From Lepeophtheirus salmonis (taxonomy: Eukaryota > Arthropoda > Copepoda > Siphonostomatoida > Caligidae), in contig NC_052143.2 in the NCBI RefSeq assembly GCF_016086655.4, positions 26,055,886-26,119,885 on the forward strand: a DNA stretch of 64,000 nucleotides, given 5' to 3'. Within the stretch, counting starts at the first letter, position 1; the number at the start of each line of letters is the position of its first letter. The position numbers and the translations under genes were made by a program. A model generated the notes under the pieces. The model made no database searches. It was not told the DNA's origin and saw nothing but the letters and a program-made list of their open reading frames with translations. Shown in pieces: positions 34,430 to 46,890 of the stretch.

Positions 34430-34915
34430 AATAAATCCATGGGTATTCACAAAAAATTAAATTTTTGGGGAAAATAATTCAAATATTAAATTTTTGGGAA
34501 AAAAGTTCAAAAATTTATAGGCACTCACAGAAAATTCATTTTTTTTGGAAATAAATTTAAAAAATGCAATTTCAAATATTCCATTTTTTGAAAATAATTT
34601 CAAATATTCAATTTTTTGAAAATAATTTCCAAAATGAAATTTTAAATATTAAATTATAAAAAAAAAAATTCCAAATCTACAGGTATTCACAAAAAATTAA
34701 TTTATTTGAGAACTAATGTAAAAAATTGTTTCCTATTCACAAAAAAATTCAATTTTTTGGAAAAAAAAATCAAAAGTTATATTAAATATTAATTTTTTTG
34801 TTCTTCCGTATAATTGGATCGAATAATGAAAAATTTTTATACTTAAAAGGAAAAATTCTTTAATTGGAGGGGCTACATCCCCTATAGCCACCTTCTGTGG
34901 TTGCCCTTGTTATAC
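34430..34915 (-). repeat. Repeat family A, reverse-oriented copy
   Basis: It reads on the - strand. The opening end is near 34912 (CAAGGGCAACCACAGAAGG), followed by GGGGATGTAGCCCCTCC and AATTAAAGAATTTTTCC, then several units (TGTGAATACC, TTTTTTCCAAAAA). The closing end is not recognisable. It lies in the intron above the first recognised MOXD1-like exon. Confidence 0.55.
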
Positions 34916-37900
34916 TAAATGTATGATGTTAAGTTATAATCAAATGATATTTCTCATTTTTTTGGACAATGTAAGAAATGACAAAAAACAAGAACAAAAT
35001 AATTGAAGGATGCATGTCGTTAAATTGAGACATGCAAGACTAATTTGTTCTACTTATGTAAGTATGGATCAAGCAAGTATTCCTTACTGTCTTATACATC
35101 AAATTGTAAGTAAATTTATTTTTAAGACGCATCGAAGATGATTATGAATGTGTCTCAGTTTGAATAAACATACAAAATTAGATATTATAGGCATTTATTC
35201 TAATCAGTACTAGGAATATTACCCGACTATGAAAATTGTAAGACTTTTTTATTAGTATAACTTCAAAAATTTTGTTATTCAAGCTCAATTAAAGCATCAA
35301 TTGAAAAAAAAAAATAATAATTCCATTCTTTTTTGCAACAAAACTAGACCCCCCAAAAAAAAAAAAATAATAATAATAATTAAATAATATGTATATATAT
35401 CATTCTGTGCACGCCCCTGCAAAGTCACTTTTTAAAATGGCTTATGTATTAATTTATATTCTCTTTGTATTTCATTTGAATATTCGATGTAAAAAAATTT
35501 AAAACAGTAAATTTTTATAAATCATGCGTAATGAATACCTATTTAACACATTGATGACTCTTTAAATAACCACAAAAATAGCCAAAAGCAACACCGCTTA
35601 TTTCCGCACTCTATCTACGTCTACATACATCCATTTAAGGAACCATAATTTAATCCAAAAGACCAATTACGGTAAATAATGCATTTACAATACGTAATGA
35701 AACGTCGAGCCGGGGCAAGCCACTTCCGCTAGAGCTTTTGTTTGAAAAAATAATATTTAACCTAAATCCAAATTGAAGCTTCGTCCATTATTTCATTCGA
35801 AAGTTTTGAATTATATTATGTAGTTGTAGACTTAGACAAAAGAGTTATCTTTTATCACCTATTTAGTAACATTTATTATTTATTCAACATGAAAATGTGT
35901 CATATCCCATTCATGTTCACTGATAAGGGAAAACATAATTTGAGTTTAATAAACTCAATCGGACAAAGATTTAATTGACTTCATAAAAATAAACGTATAT
36001 TTCTGATTTAATGACATAATTGATGATACAAAAATAATTATAATTATTATCGCGTTTTTCATAAAAAGGACTCATGACGTCAAAATTTGATCATGAAGGC
36101 GGATACGGGTCATTTTGATTCAATAATTATTAATGTGATTAAAATAGCTTGTTGTGTAATCAAACAAATTGTTCCTTCTGCTACTAACTTACGGAAAAGG
36201 TTGTTGAAGTTGTTTAAAACACGCCTCTTTTTTTGTGTTATAATCTACATTGATTACACCCTACTACCTACCTAGGGGCCTATATAGACCAGCAACAGTT
36301 TATTGTCTCGGTACAGATAAATATGAATACGCATGTTACACTCCTTCCAAATGAATATACTTTTTATTGTTCTAATTTGGTGACAAATGCATTTCCTTAC
36401 TGAGGTAGTGACTATCTACAATGTACATACATGCAAAGGATATAGAGGTAGGAGATTCAAAGAATGAAAAGGGATGGGTGAATCGTTTCCCTTTAGTAGG
36501 ATGATCATAAAGATGTGATAAATGAACTACTCTCATGACTAATTTGAATGGTTTTTACGTTCATTACAACTACAACGTATGTAGGTATTGTATTCTAATC
36601 ATTCTTTTTCGACGTGTATTTATTCAATCACCTTGAAGGGCTATAAATGCCAAGGGTGGAGGAAAAAATTAGAACAGGCATTGGTAATTAATCTGATTAT
36701 TAACAGAGATGTAAATCCCGTGAATTTTTTAGCTGGTCTGTTTTTAGAATTGATAATCTCGGGAATTAATTATCTTTTCTTTAACTGTTGTTATTATTAT
36801 TTATTTCCTGAGTAGTGAATTTCCTAAATGGATTCAATTATATTCTAAACTTGATAAAACATTCGTGTGCCCACATAAAAGACGGGGTCTTGAAGATTTG
36901 TTGCGTAATCATAATTGTAAGTCCTTGTTGGACTCGGAATAGAATTGGGGTTCGATATCGGAGTAATTTTTGACAATCGTTTCCCTCTACCCCTCCTCAG
37001 CTGATTGTTGCGGAGCTCCTCTAAAACATTCCTCAAATTGTAAGTGTTACCATGATGATATTCGTTTTTTTTTGGGTTTTTTTTTTAACACATCCATTAT
37101 ACACATGATGTTCATCACAAATTAATTACTAGTATCAACAAAGAAAACAATAAGTAACACATAAACTTATGATCAATCAGTCTAAGCCAAATGTATCTTG
37201 TTATTGTAACTACTATTATCTATTGTGGATGAAGGTCCAACAAATAAATTTGAGTAATTTTTGGCAGATGTGATTGTATGTAAGTATATTCCATTTGTCC
37301 TGTATTTTCTTACTTAAATGAATCTTTAACATCCTTAGCAGTCTCAAGGCAATCTTTACTTTACCATACAGTAATTTGAATTAAAATACGGAGTAAAGTG
37401 AAATAACAATTATAGTCTTGAAATTTTCATATTTTAATCAATTTTTGAATCACGTTTTAATTATTATAAGAAAATGAAATGAAAGATAATTAATTAAGTA
37501 CACTTAGAATGTACAAATATTAACAAGAATTGAATATACATATAAATAAGCCTTGAGGAGAAGATTCAAAGATAAACATTCAACTACATGAACAAATAGT
37601 AACTGTTTAAATGTTTTTTTGTTTTTTTTAATACACAAGGGAATTCTAATTTTTTATTTGCAATATCAATGTCAATAAACTGTCAATTTTTACACATTAA
37701 TATTGTTCTTCTCCTGAAGTAATAAAAGTTATTTTATGTCTCTGACACTTTTTCAATAAATTAATTATAGCTCATTCCACCTGAAGAGCAGTCAATCTAT
37801 TTTATAATTAATCTAACTACCTAAAGGGTATTTAAATTTTGAATAGATGAGAAAGCCCATTCTTTATTTAGGAGTTTTATGCTTTGTTGTGAGGGACTAG

Positions 37901-39899
37901 GTATATATATGTTGTAGACTTGTAGTGAGGACTTTTTCACTACATGTAAGCATAGTAAAAACCTACATCCAAATGATCATAGGTATTACATTCATTTTTG
38001 TCGGAAAATAATAGAGGAACAAACTTCCTCTCTTAGTGTAACCACTATAATTATAAATAGTAGTAGCACTGTAATCAACAATAAATTCTCATAACCCCTT
38101 TTTAACCCTTTGTAATATTCCACAAATCTCTCTCACACATGCTTGGATCTTCCTACTTTGAGAAGGATTTATATGTATACAAACATGGATAAGTGCATAC
38201 ATGTTTACTTATCTCAAGTCAACAGAAGCTCAAAGTAAGGCCTATTTTTCCATTGGATGACAAATTCCTTTACCAAAAACCTCAAAAACATGAATCCAGT
38301 CGTTGATCCACGTACATTTTCTAGAATTCTTCAAATTAATTGCCCATGATTTAAAGGAGTAACTAGAATGGGCCCTCGGTAGACCACAAAACCTCCCCCT
38401 AAAATCAAATTTAGTACTTTATTTTAATTTGTTTCAAAGTTTAGGTCGATCTTGTATTTGTTACGTTTTGTGCTACTTTAAATAAAATTTAATGTCCTCT
38501 TACTGTGCCCATACATAATCTTCACACCTATGTTTGATCAAAATCGATCCATTATTTTGTTGTAATCCTGGTGACTAGTAAACAGAGAGAAAAATACAGC
38601 CTCCGTTGAACTTCGTTGGTGGAGATAACAAATGTGACAATAAAGGGAGAAAGGAAACATTGCCCCACCCAATTTTCGAAAAATAATAACGATGAAAAGT
38701 CATAATATCATGATTATTTAACCCCATTTATATTTATTTATAAAACTGGCAAGGTGGATTATTCAGATTTAGTCAACCTTTTGTAGTCTAGAGGCGGACA
38801 TATTTACAAATGACCCTTTCTGTGAAAGTTGAGCCAATCTCCCACTACCCCCACTTATGAATGTGATCCAACACCCACCTGATGAGAGCTCTGATTAGTT
38901 CATATTGTTTGGATGAGGGAGCCACATGGCATAGATATGATTTAATCAATTTATTCACACTACAAATCCCTTTTCTTTGACAAAGCTTTCTGCCTCACTA
39001 TGGTTGATTATCCATGAATTTACTCAAGGAAAAGACCAGGTATGAATAACAAATTGGCTCTATTGTGATGTTTCAGGTACCTACCTACATACATGATTAT
39101 TCTTACTATGAACTTGCTCTTTTGTGAACGATATAAATGTGTGTATAAAATAATATAATATACACTTCATTTGCTCGTGGGAAATTAGGATTTTCTCAAT
39201 AAGGTAGCTGTTCTTTTTTTATTTTACCTACTTCTTCAACATAAGTAGTTAATATGCCATGTGATGGATATGATGTATGTACGAACATTTACTTGGTTGA
39301 AGTGAATGATTTGATGATGAAATACATGGGGGTTACATAGATACCTATCGATGTACATTTGTTTAAGGATTTTGTTAATCTACATTTTTTCACTGTTTAC
39401 CTATCTCCAGGATTTGTTTACTTATTTATTTAAACAATAAACTTTCTACTGTAAAAATAGTTCAACTCATTCTTGAAATACTATTTTCCTGTTAACATAA
39501 AGCCAACAAACTTGTTAGTTTCTAAATAAAAAAAAGGTGATACCTTCCATGTACATATATTCAACTTCGAACGCAATAATATTAGGAGGGCTAATCCTTC
39601 CTAAAGTTACGAAGAGTACATACATGTAACTCTTTTGTCAATAAATGCAAATAAGTATGTAGTTCGTCTATTTCATTGGTGCAGTTGTGAGAGAAGAAAT
39701 AAGATTAACTACATTTATGCAAATTTTATCCTTCCCCTGTATTTTTTAAATCTAATCTGCGCTCCTGGTAGATCCCACTAGCATAAAAATGGTTCTTGTA
39801 CCATTCGCCAAAAAAAAATTGCAGAAGGAAAATTTATCCACCGGACATTTTGTAGAAGTACTATTTAGGGTATTTGGCCGAATAAGTATATTTGATGTT
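34916..39899. other. AT-rich DNA upstream of the recognised MOXD1-like exons
   Basis: This could be the first intron of the MOXD1-like gene. It contains a family A remnant (35330-35420, ending CATTCTGTGCACGCCCCTGC) and a family C copy (36870-37070). I found no signal-peptide exon. The small frames near 36087 and 36588 have no recognisable domain. Confidence 0.4.
36870..37070 (-). repeat. Repeat family C, copy 2
   Basis: The - strand reads ATGGTAACACTTACAATTTG, AATGTTTTAGAGGAGCTCCG, AACAATCAGCTGAGGAGG and AAAAATTACTCCGATATCG. The last block is nearly identical to one at 46430-46450. A 63-codon open frame crosses it, but the repetition argues against a gene. Confidence 0.55.
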
Positions 39900-40241
39900 C
39901 GATGGTGTTCTGAAAAGTTACCAACCTCAAGTGAAGATGGCAGCACTTGTAAATAAAACGACACTTCTTCCAGCAATTGGAGCCATCTCTGTCATCTGGG
40001 CGTCTGTAACATTGCTTGTAGAAGTGAGATGCGTTACAAGGAGACTATGTTGAAAAATAAAATAAAAAAACATTTTACACATCAAACTCACTCAAACCCC
40101 TTTTAAATAACAAATGGTCGTCTAAAAGGGCTGAAAAATTGGCGAGTAACTGTCAATAGATGCTAAAAAGATGTAAATAGCGTTTGTTTACGAGTGCTAC
40201 CATCTTCAAATTGAGGTCGAAAACTTTTAAGACCAACCTCG
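39900..40241 (+). mobile_element. Inverted-repeat element, family D copy 1
   Basis: The left end CGATGGTGTTCTGAAAAGTT and, inverted, the right end CGAGGTTGGTCTTAAAAGTT share about three quarters of roughly 60 positions, including GAAGATGG.AGCACT.GTAAA. A TA follows the right end. The interior piece TACAAGGAGACTATGTTGAA also occurs in copy 2 (about 50000) and may be the 3' end of a transposase frame. Probably a deleted mariner-type element. Confidence 0.55.
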
Positions 40242-41955
40242 TATTAATATATGCGATTGTATATTTTGATCTAATTTAAAATGATATTATGATAAATAGG
40301 TATTGTTCATATGCTATATACGTCATATAGGTAAATTAATTAGTGTTATTTTGTGGGAAAATATTTTTTTTATTAAGTATATTCATTAATGCTCATTAAA
40401 TAAACACAACACAGTAGCATGTGTTTAGAATGCAGTGAGACTCTCATTCTAAAAAGGGAATTGGATTGAATGAATATAAAGAGTTTTAATATCCATATCA
40501 TTTGATAAAGACCACTAAAGGCAATTATTAAAAAGGAGGTTAGTTATATATTCAAATGTATCATATTAGAAAAGTACATTAAGAAATTTGTTGAAGGAGC
40601 CTTCATGTTAATTGTTATGGTTCTCATAACTTGGCTCGAGATCCATATGGAATGATAATTAATTGAAAAGGAAAAGTGATTAACACTTCTTTTATTTGAA
40701 TTACTGTCGTGCTTGTTTATTATATAACTTATTTAAAACCCTAAATCACATACTAATCTATTGTGTTTATATTGATAACACAGGGGAACACTTATTTTGT
40801 ATAAATGAATTCAAGCCAAAAAAGGAATTCATATTTGTGCGCAGAATCCAAAACTGATTCATTTTTTCTCTAAGTTATCTGATTTATGAAATATCTGTGA
40901 TTATAGTAATTCGGGACTATTATTGTTCAAAGTCATTTTTTACACTTAAAACGATCCTCAAATTAAAATCGGGATTAAGTAAGCTTATATTTAAGTGTTT
41001 TTTTTTTTATTCTGTACCTTATTTTGAACTCAATATACCTATTTCTATTTTTAGGCTGAAAAATGATGGAAAGCGACACTCTTCTTTAGATCCTTATAAC
41101 TTATTCATAATAAATAGTGATGAAGAATATCATGGCTTATATTGTAGATAAATATTCAATGTATAATTTTTAAAAAGATGTATTTAAAAAAATATGCATC
41201 TCTGAGGATTTTTGTTCCACTTTGTATTTTTTAAGTGAGCCCACTTTGAAATATTAAAAATCTCTACTCATCGTGAATGGATCGCTTTATTGTTTCGATC
41301 CTGGTATCGGGTTCCCAAGGAAGGAGTCCATTCTACTCCTTTATGAGGTCTAGTAGTTTTCCTTGGATTAATTCTCCTCCCTTCGTCCCTCGAGGAATTA
41401 GGAATCCGAATTCGAACATCTCTTGATATGGATGATAAAGTTAGAAATATCTTACTTAGATTGCCTGGATCTTCCTTTTACAGGGCATGGCGTCATGAAA
41501 TTGGCATTACTTCAAAATGGAACAAAAAATCTTGGAGATGGATATTTTTTATATATATTTTTTTTTAAATTATACATTGAATCTATAATATAAGTCATGA
41601 TACTTCTCATCACTATGTATTTTGAACAAGTTATAAGTGTCTAAAGAGAAGTGTCGTTTTTTATCATTTTTTATCCAAAAATGGAAATATAGCAAGTTCA
41701 GAACAAGATACAGAATCAACATAAACACTTTTGCATAAGTTTTATTAATCCTACTTTTAATTTGGAGATTTTTTTAGGGTAAAAAATGACCCTGAACAAT
41801 AATAGTTCCGAATTGCTAAAATCCCAGATATTTCAGTTGACTGAGAGAAAAATTGAGATCTTGTGTAATTAATAAAAAAATATTTTTCTACAAATTATAT
41901 AACTCATTCATTTAGATAATGAAAAATTGAACAAAAACGTTTGGTAAAACTCCCT

Positions 41956-41998
41956 TTTTGGGTTAAACAAAAATATAGTATTTTTGTTTAACCCAAAA
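41956..41998. repeat. Perfect 20-bp hairpin with 3-nt loop
   Basis: The arm TTTTGGGTTAAACAAAAATA (41956-41975) is exactly complementary to 41979-41998, and only TAG separates them. It could be a very small inverted-repeat insertion or a hairpin RNA source. No flanking duplication is evident. Confidence 0.8.
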
Positions 41999-43747
41999 GA
42001 GTCGAGCATGTCCATTAACATAATACTTTTGAACGTTGGTTTATTCAACTTAAATTTACTCTTGTTAAACTATGAACAATTCCCTACTATTAGTATTAAA
42101 TTATGAATACTTGGGAAGAATAGGCTGACTAATTGGGAGATACAATATGAACCTAAAACAGTGTTTATCAACTGTGGCTGTAGAAAGCTGATCAAAAATT
42201 TAAGTAATTATTTTCAATTATCATGTCTAATAGAATAATGAAGAACTATTTTACATTCGAAATAGAAATTAATAATTAAAAGCATGCCATTTAAATAAAT
42301 CAAAATAAATTTTTTGATACCTATAAACGTAATTTTTTTTGGAAGTCAATGTCTCATAAGATAAAGTACATAATTATCATTTTCTTGGTTTGTTGAGTAA
42401 GAGTGACATGGATTAAAAACCCTTTTACTTAAAGAGTATAACAACATTTCGATATGGGATCCATCCATTTTGTAACACTTCAAACCGTTATCCAAATCGC
42501 AGAAATGGATTTTCATGAGGGATAAAAGAATTCATTATGAATTGAAAATGCTTTTGAATCGACATATGATGTATATTAAAATATATATATATATAAATGT
42601 ACATACATTCATGTATAAATCATAGCTCATTAACTTATATTGTGCTCTCACCATATAATAATATGTATATACTATGTGCAAAGCATATTTAAAAAATATA
42701 TAGTCGCAAATGTGTACATATAAAGGGAGTTTTTTTTTATAAACCGAACATCTACCATGTATGAAATTTGAGAAGAATCCTCCTTCTATGCTCTAAATCC
42801 CTTCTACTCTGATAAGAATCCCTGGTTGATTATACACTGCATGTAGATAACTACTTTCTATAAGGTATCGTATTCTAAATTAGTACATACTGAGCAATCA
42901 ATGGAAATGTGAAAACTACATATTAAATACATTAGACTGTTTTAGAATTGCAGTCACTTTGGAATTTGAAATGGAGAACATCATTTTTTCGCTTAAATTT
43001 CAGGGCGAGTCCAAGTCCAACTTGAGCTTGGAGACCGAGTTTCAAATCTGGTAAGTCACTCACTTGGAAAGATATATATATATTGCAATTGGTCTATCAA
43101 TTTTGATAAACGCTTCAACGAAAAGATGAAAAAACACTCTCATACTCTGCAAAGTGGTCTAATAATATTTGACTAATAGAGACCAAAGTAAAATAGTTTT
43201 GAGGATTTTCATATAAACTGAAGGTGAACATTATCATTGAAACTAAACATTGTCGTTTCGATTATGTATATTTCCAAACACTATGTAAGAAAAAATGAGG
43301 ATTATTAAAATTCTAATTTTAATTCAAGCTTCATTTGATAGTTAAAAAAAAAAACTTCTATATCAAAAAGGCTCATAGAATTCAGTTGTAACAATATGAA
43401 AAAAATTATTAATGAGAAAATACTGTCCTACATTTAAAATTTCATTTTTTCTGAAAATCTACATATTATGTATGTAAGTAACAGTTATTATTGTAAAAAA
43501 GAATTCAAAAATCTCTAAGATATAATTATCTTAATTGTTGCAAATATCCACTAGTATTGCAACTTATTTCATTCAATTATGCATAAAATATATTTTTTTA
43601 TTTTTGAATAGGTCGACTATATGCAGTTAGACATAAATACATATATAATCCACACATACATTCAATTAAATAAATTAGCAGGTCCACATTATTGAATTAA
43701 TACTAATTTTGAATATTGATTATATTTTATTAAATGTAATTAAGTCA

Positions 43748-44205
43748 GCAGTGGGAGGGCTGGAGGGTCTGTAGCCCTCCCTCTCCCAAATATCCAACTT
43801 TCCAATAAATTGAATTCTTCCAAAAATTTCCAAAATAATTTTATTTTCCAAAAAATTAATTTTTTTGTGAACAACTGTGGATTTTTGTAATTTTTTTCCA
43901 AAAATTTAATATTGTAATTTATTTTCCAAAAATTAATATTGTAAATTTCATTTTTGAATTTTTTTTTTGTGAACAGCTGCAGATTTTTGCATTTTTTTTA
44001 AATTCTATTTTTAGTGATCAGCTGTGGATTTTTAAATTTTTCAAATATTTTTCCAAAAATTTAAATACTTCATTTATAATTTTTTCAAAAAAATTAAATA
44101 TTAAAATGTAAATTTTGATTTTTTTGTTCAAAATTTAATTTTTGGATCTTTTTCAAAACATTTTAAAACCAAGCACCTAATATAATTCTGCAGACTCTCT
44201 AAAGA
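43748..44205 (+). repeat. Repeat family A copy
   Basis: It opens CAGTGGGAGGGCTGGAGGG, then TCTGTAGCCCTCCCTCTCCC. Units with GTGAACAACTGTGGATTTTT, GTGAACAGCTGCAGATTTTT and GTGATCAGCTGTGGATTTTT follow, spaced roughly 60-120 bp. It closes with ATAATTCTGCAGACTCTC. Confidence 0.65.
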
Positions 44206-45985
44206 GTATGTAGATACCTACTAATAGATACATTTTGTAGTGTTATTCCATTAATACCTAATAAATGAGTCTCACTTATTCTTTTGACATATTTGTGACA
44301 GTGAATTTGAATGTGTTTTAGAGGAAAAAGATTTCTTAAAAAAAGAAATATTATTTTGGAGATGACAAGGGAGTATGTGGAAAAGGGGGGGGGGAAGAAA
44401 AATTTATTATATAGAATTAATGTACAAATTTAGGAAAGGAATACCTTTTGGATATTGTTCATTCTGTTATTAAGTCATATTATACTACTTTATAAGTAGA
44501 TTTGATAAAAGATAATATTTTTCATGCAATTATTGGTCTTCGATGCTCTATGAATATGTAGGATATATTTAGAGATTTAAAAATTGCTGATGTTTAAAAA
44601 AAGTGCTAATTGGTAAGCTGCAAAATATTTGTTCTCTTATTAATTATAGCAGTAGCAATTAGGTGTCGAGTTAAAGACAAATTTTGCTTTAATAATATAG
44701 AAGATAGGTCCTCAAGAAATTCTCAGTGCTACTCTACGTTTTTTATGAGCACGTTCAGACGTAACTACTAGTATGGGCTCTGTTCTCAAGAATGAAAGAA
44801 TAATAATAAGGGATTGAAAATAATAATAATAATAACAGGGTGGAATGAGTGGTGAGTAATTTAGTCTTAAGAGCGCTCACTAAAAAAACAAACGATATTC
44901 AATATTTCATTAATACGACTACATTATTATTTCTTAAATTAAAAAAATATTGATATGATTTAGATCAGAGATCCCTAGATACAGAGCATCCTGTATACAC
45001 ACTCGATACATAATTCGATGCACACTTCTGTAGTATTTCATTATACGACTAAATGGTTATTTCTTAGATTCAAATGTGTAAATGATATACATCATGGAGC
45101 ACTATAAAAGTGCACCCAGTTACATACTTGTTGTACTATATGCATACATTCATACGGACAAACTTTGCTTTTATGAATATAGATTCTTTCCAATTTTGAA
45201 GTTTCAAATCCTGTTAAAGAGCTTAGAAAGTTTATGAATATTTGCAAGGAAAGGGACAAGTCCATATTCATAACTCCCCCTCCCCCTCTTTCACCGTGTT
45301 TAATACTTCAATCACGTCAAACTGAAAATTAAATTCATGTTCTAAACTCTAAGAATAAATGAAAATTTCTTATAAGAAAACGAGAAATAGTTTGTGCTAC
45401 TTTTTATTTTTATTTGTTGTTTATAAATATTGAAATACTATCTTATAATCAATTATTTGTGTTTTACGTTTTGCAAAATACACAAAAAGTTCACATTTAC
45501 CTCATTTTTTTAATTATACGTAGAAATTACTTAAATATGAAGATTTTGATTAATTCATAATATAACAGAATAGTCTTTGTTTACTTTAATAGTAAAATTA
45601 AAAAGAAACATTTATTTAAAATATTATACTCATTTTCAATTGGAATAGATACTTGAATCCCGAACAGCATTTCATTTTCAACACTACATCAAAATTGAAT
45701 ATTTCCAGTATTTACCTATACATTAGCTAAGTGTTTGATTGTACATATAAATAAATCAAACAATTTTGTGTTTAAAAAAAAAGATCATAACAAGTTATTT
45801 CGGAAGGTGCTATTTTTATACTCACCCGGATTCTAGTAAATTTTTACTTATCTAAATATATTCAATTAATAATGTTGATAAATTATAAGTATTTGTAAAA
45901 ATTGCTAAAATTAATTATCATTGATTTGTAAATATACTTTAAAATGTCCCGTTCAAGCTTAATTTAAAAAACGTCATTATACACA

Positions 45986-46655
45986 AGGTTAATAGAAATA
46001 CAAGGTTATACCATAACGATTTTCCGACTGATGTTTGACTTCCACCACACGCTTTTTAATAGTGACGTCAAAGAATACAATATATTGTTACTGTTAATAA
46101 TATAATTTCTAGTATTATATGCTACTAATATAACGTTGTTATACTCTATGAGGTCAAAATTTGTCTGTCTTGCCAGGAGTCGGTGCAGTACATCAAATTG
46201 AAAATTCTGGCAAACCTGATTACATGATGGCATAACTAGTGATGAAAATCCAGTGTACAATGGGCGTGTTAGAAAAAATCAACCAAAAATCAACATGGTA
46301 ACCCTGATAATTTGAATAATATCTTGAAGAGAAAGAATAATGCTCATGACGTTTCATTAGATGAGCTACAATCAGCTGTGACAAGGGAGGAAGGGAAAAA
46401 GGAAATAAACAATGACGTTTGCTACAATTACTCCGATATCGATCCCCAACACTATCAAATTTTGAATATAATCGAATCTATTTAGGAAAAGATGTTAACT
46501 ACTTAGGAATAAAATAATAGTGACAACTTTTTAATGAAAAGAAAATTCTTTCTTCAGATTACCAATTCAAAAAAAAAAAAAAAAAAAAAAACGGGCCAGC
46601 TAAAATATTCAATGGATTTACATCACTGGGTATACCCTTGTATTTCTATTAACTT
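45986..46655. mobile_element. Inverted-repeat element carrying a family C segment
   Basis: The left end GGTTAATAGAAATACAAGGT and, inverted, the right end AAGTTAATAGAAATACAAGG are nearly identical over about 26 bp (continuing to TATACC). TTAA (or TA) at both ends may be the target duplication. It holds a family C segment (46290-46470) and a run of 23 A (46569-46591). The small open frame on its - strand (46006-46260) is not supported as a gene. Confidence 0.6.
46290..46470 (+). repeat. Repeat family C, copy 3
   Basis: It contains ATCAACATGGTAACCCTGAT, CTCATGACGTTTCATTAGAT, CTACAATCAGCTGTGAC and AATTACTCCGATATCGATCC, shared in order with the copies at 26.6 and 36.9 kb (both reversed). Confidence 0.6.
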
Positions 46656-46783
46656 TGATTGTACTTTATATTAATTTATATCCTATTTTATTGGTTAATT
46701 TCTTTATATGTAGAAAAGGGATATACAAATAAGCTATTACGTTGCTTGTTTGATAATAATAGTATTTTTTTTATTAAGGTCTG

Positions 46784-46890
46784 ATTGCATCAACTCGACT
46801 TAAATTTAAAACAAGAACTTGTAGAGTCGCTACATTTAAGCTCTCTTATAATTAAGCTATGCTTAAATTTAAGTCGAGTCTGCGCAACCG
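46784..46890. mobile_element. Tiny inverted-repeat element (about 107 bp)
   Basis: The arms ACTCGACTTAAATTTAA (46793-46809) and its exact complement (46863-46879) are extended outward by imperfect matches (ATTGCATCA versus GTTGCGCAG). The interior is AT-rich with no coding capacity. It is MITE-like or a solo hairpin. Confidence 0.55.

Larger units (their letters stand above)
40242..45985. other. Gene-poor AT-rich DNA
   Basis: It contains a perfect hairpin (41956-41998), a family A copy (43748-44205) and a coding-like, less AT-rich stretch at about 41270-41540 of unknown origin. No gene is assigned. Confidence 0.4.

Noticed and set aside
36845..37036. 63-codon frame on the - strand
   Set aside because: Lies in repeat family C; other copies do not keep the frame.
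42990..43060. Exon-like 50-bp stretch with good acceptor and donor
   Set aside because: The core is the dispersed AAGTCCAAGTC motif, it has no neighbouring exons, and it cannot be tied to any gene. Kept only as part of a low-interest finding.
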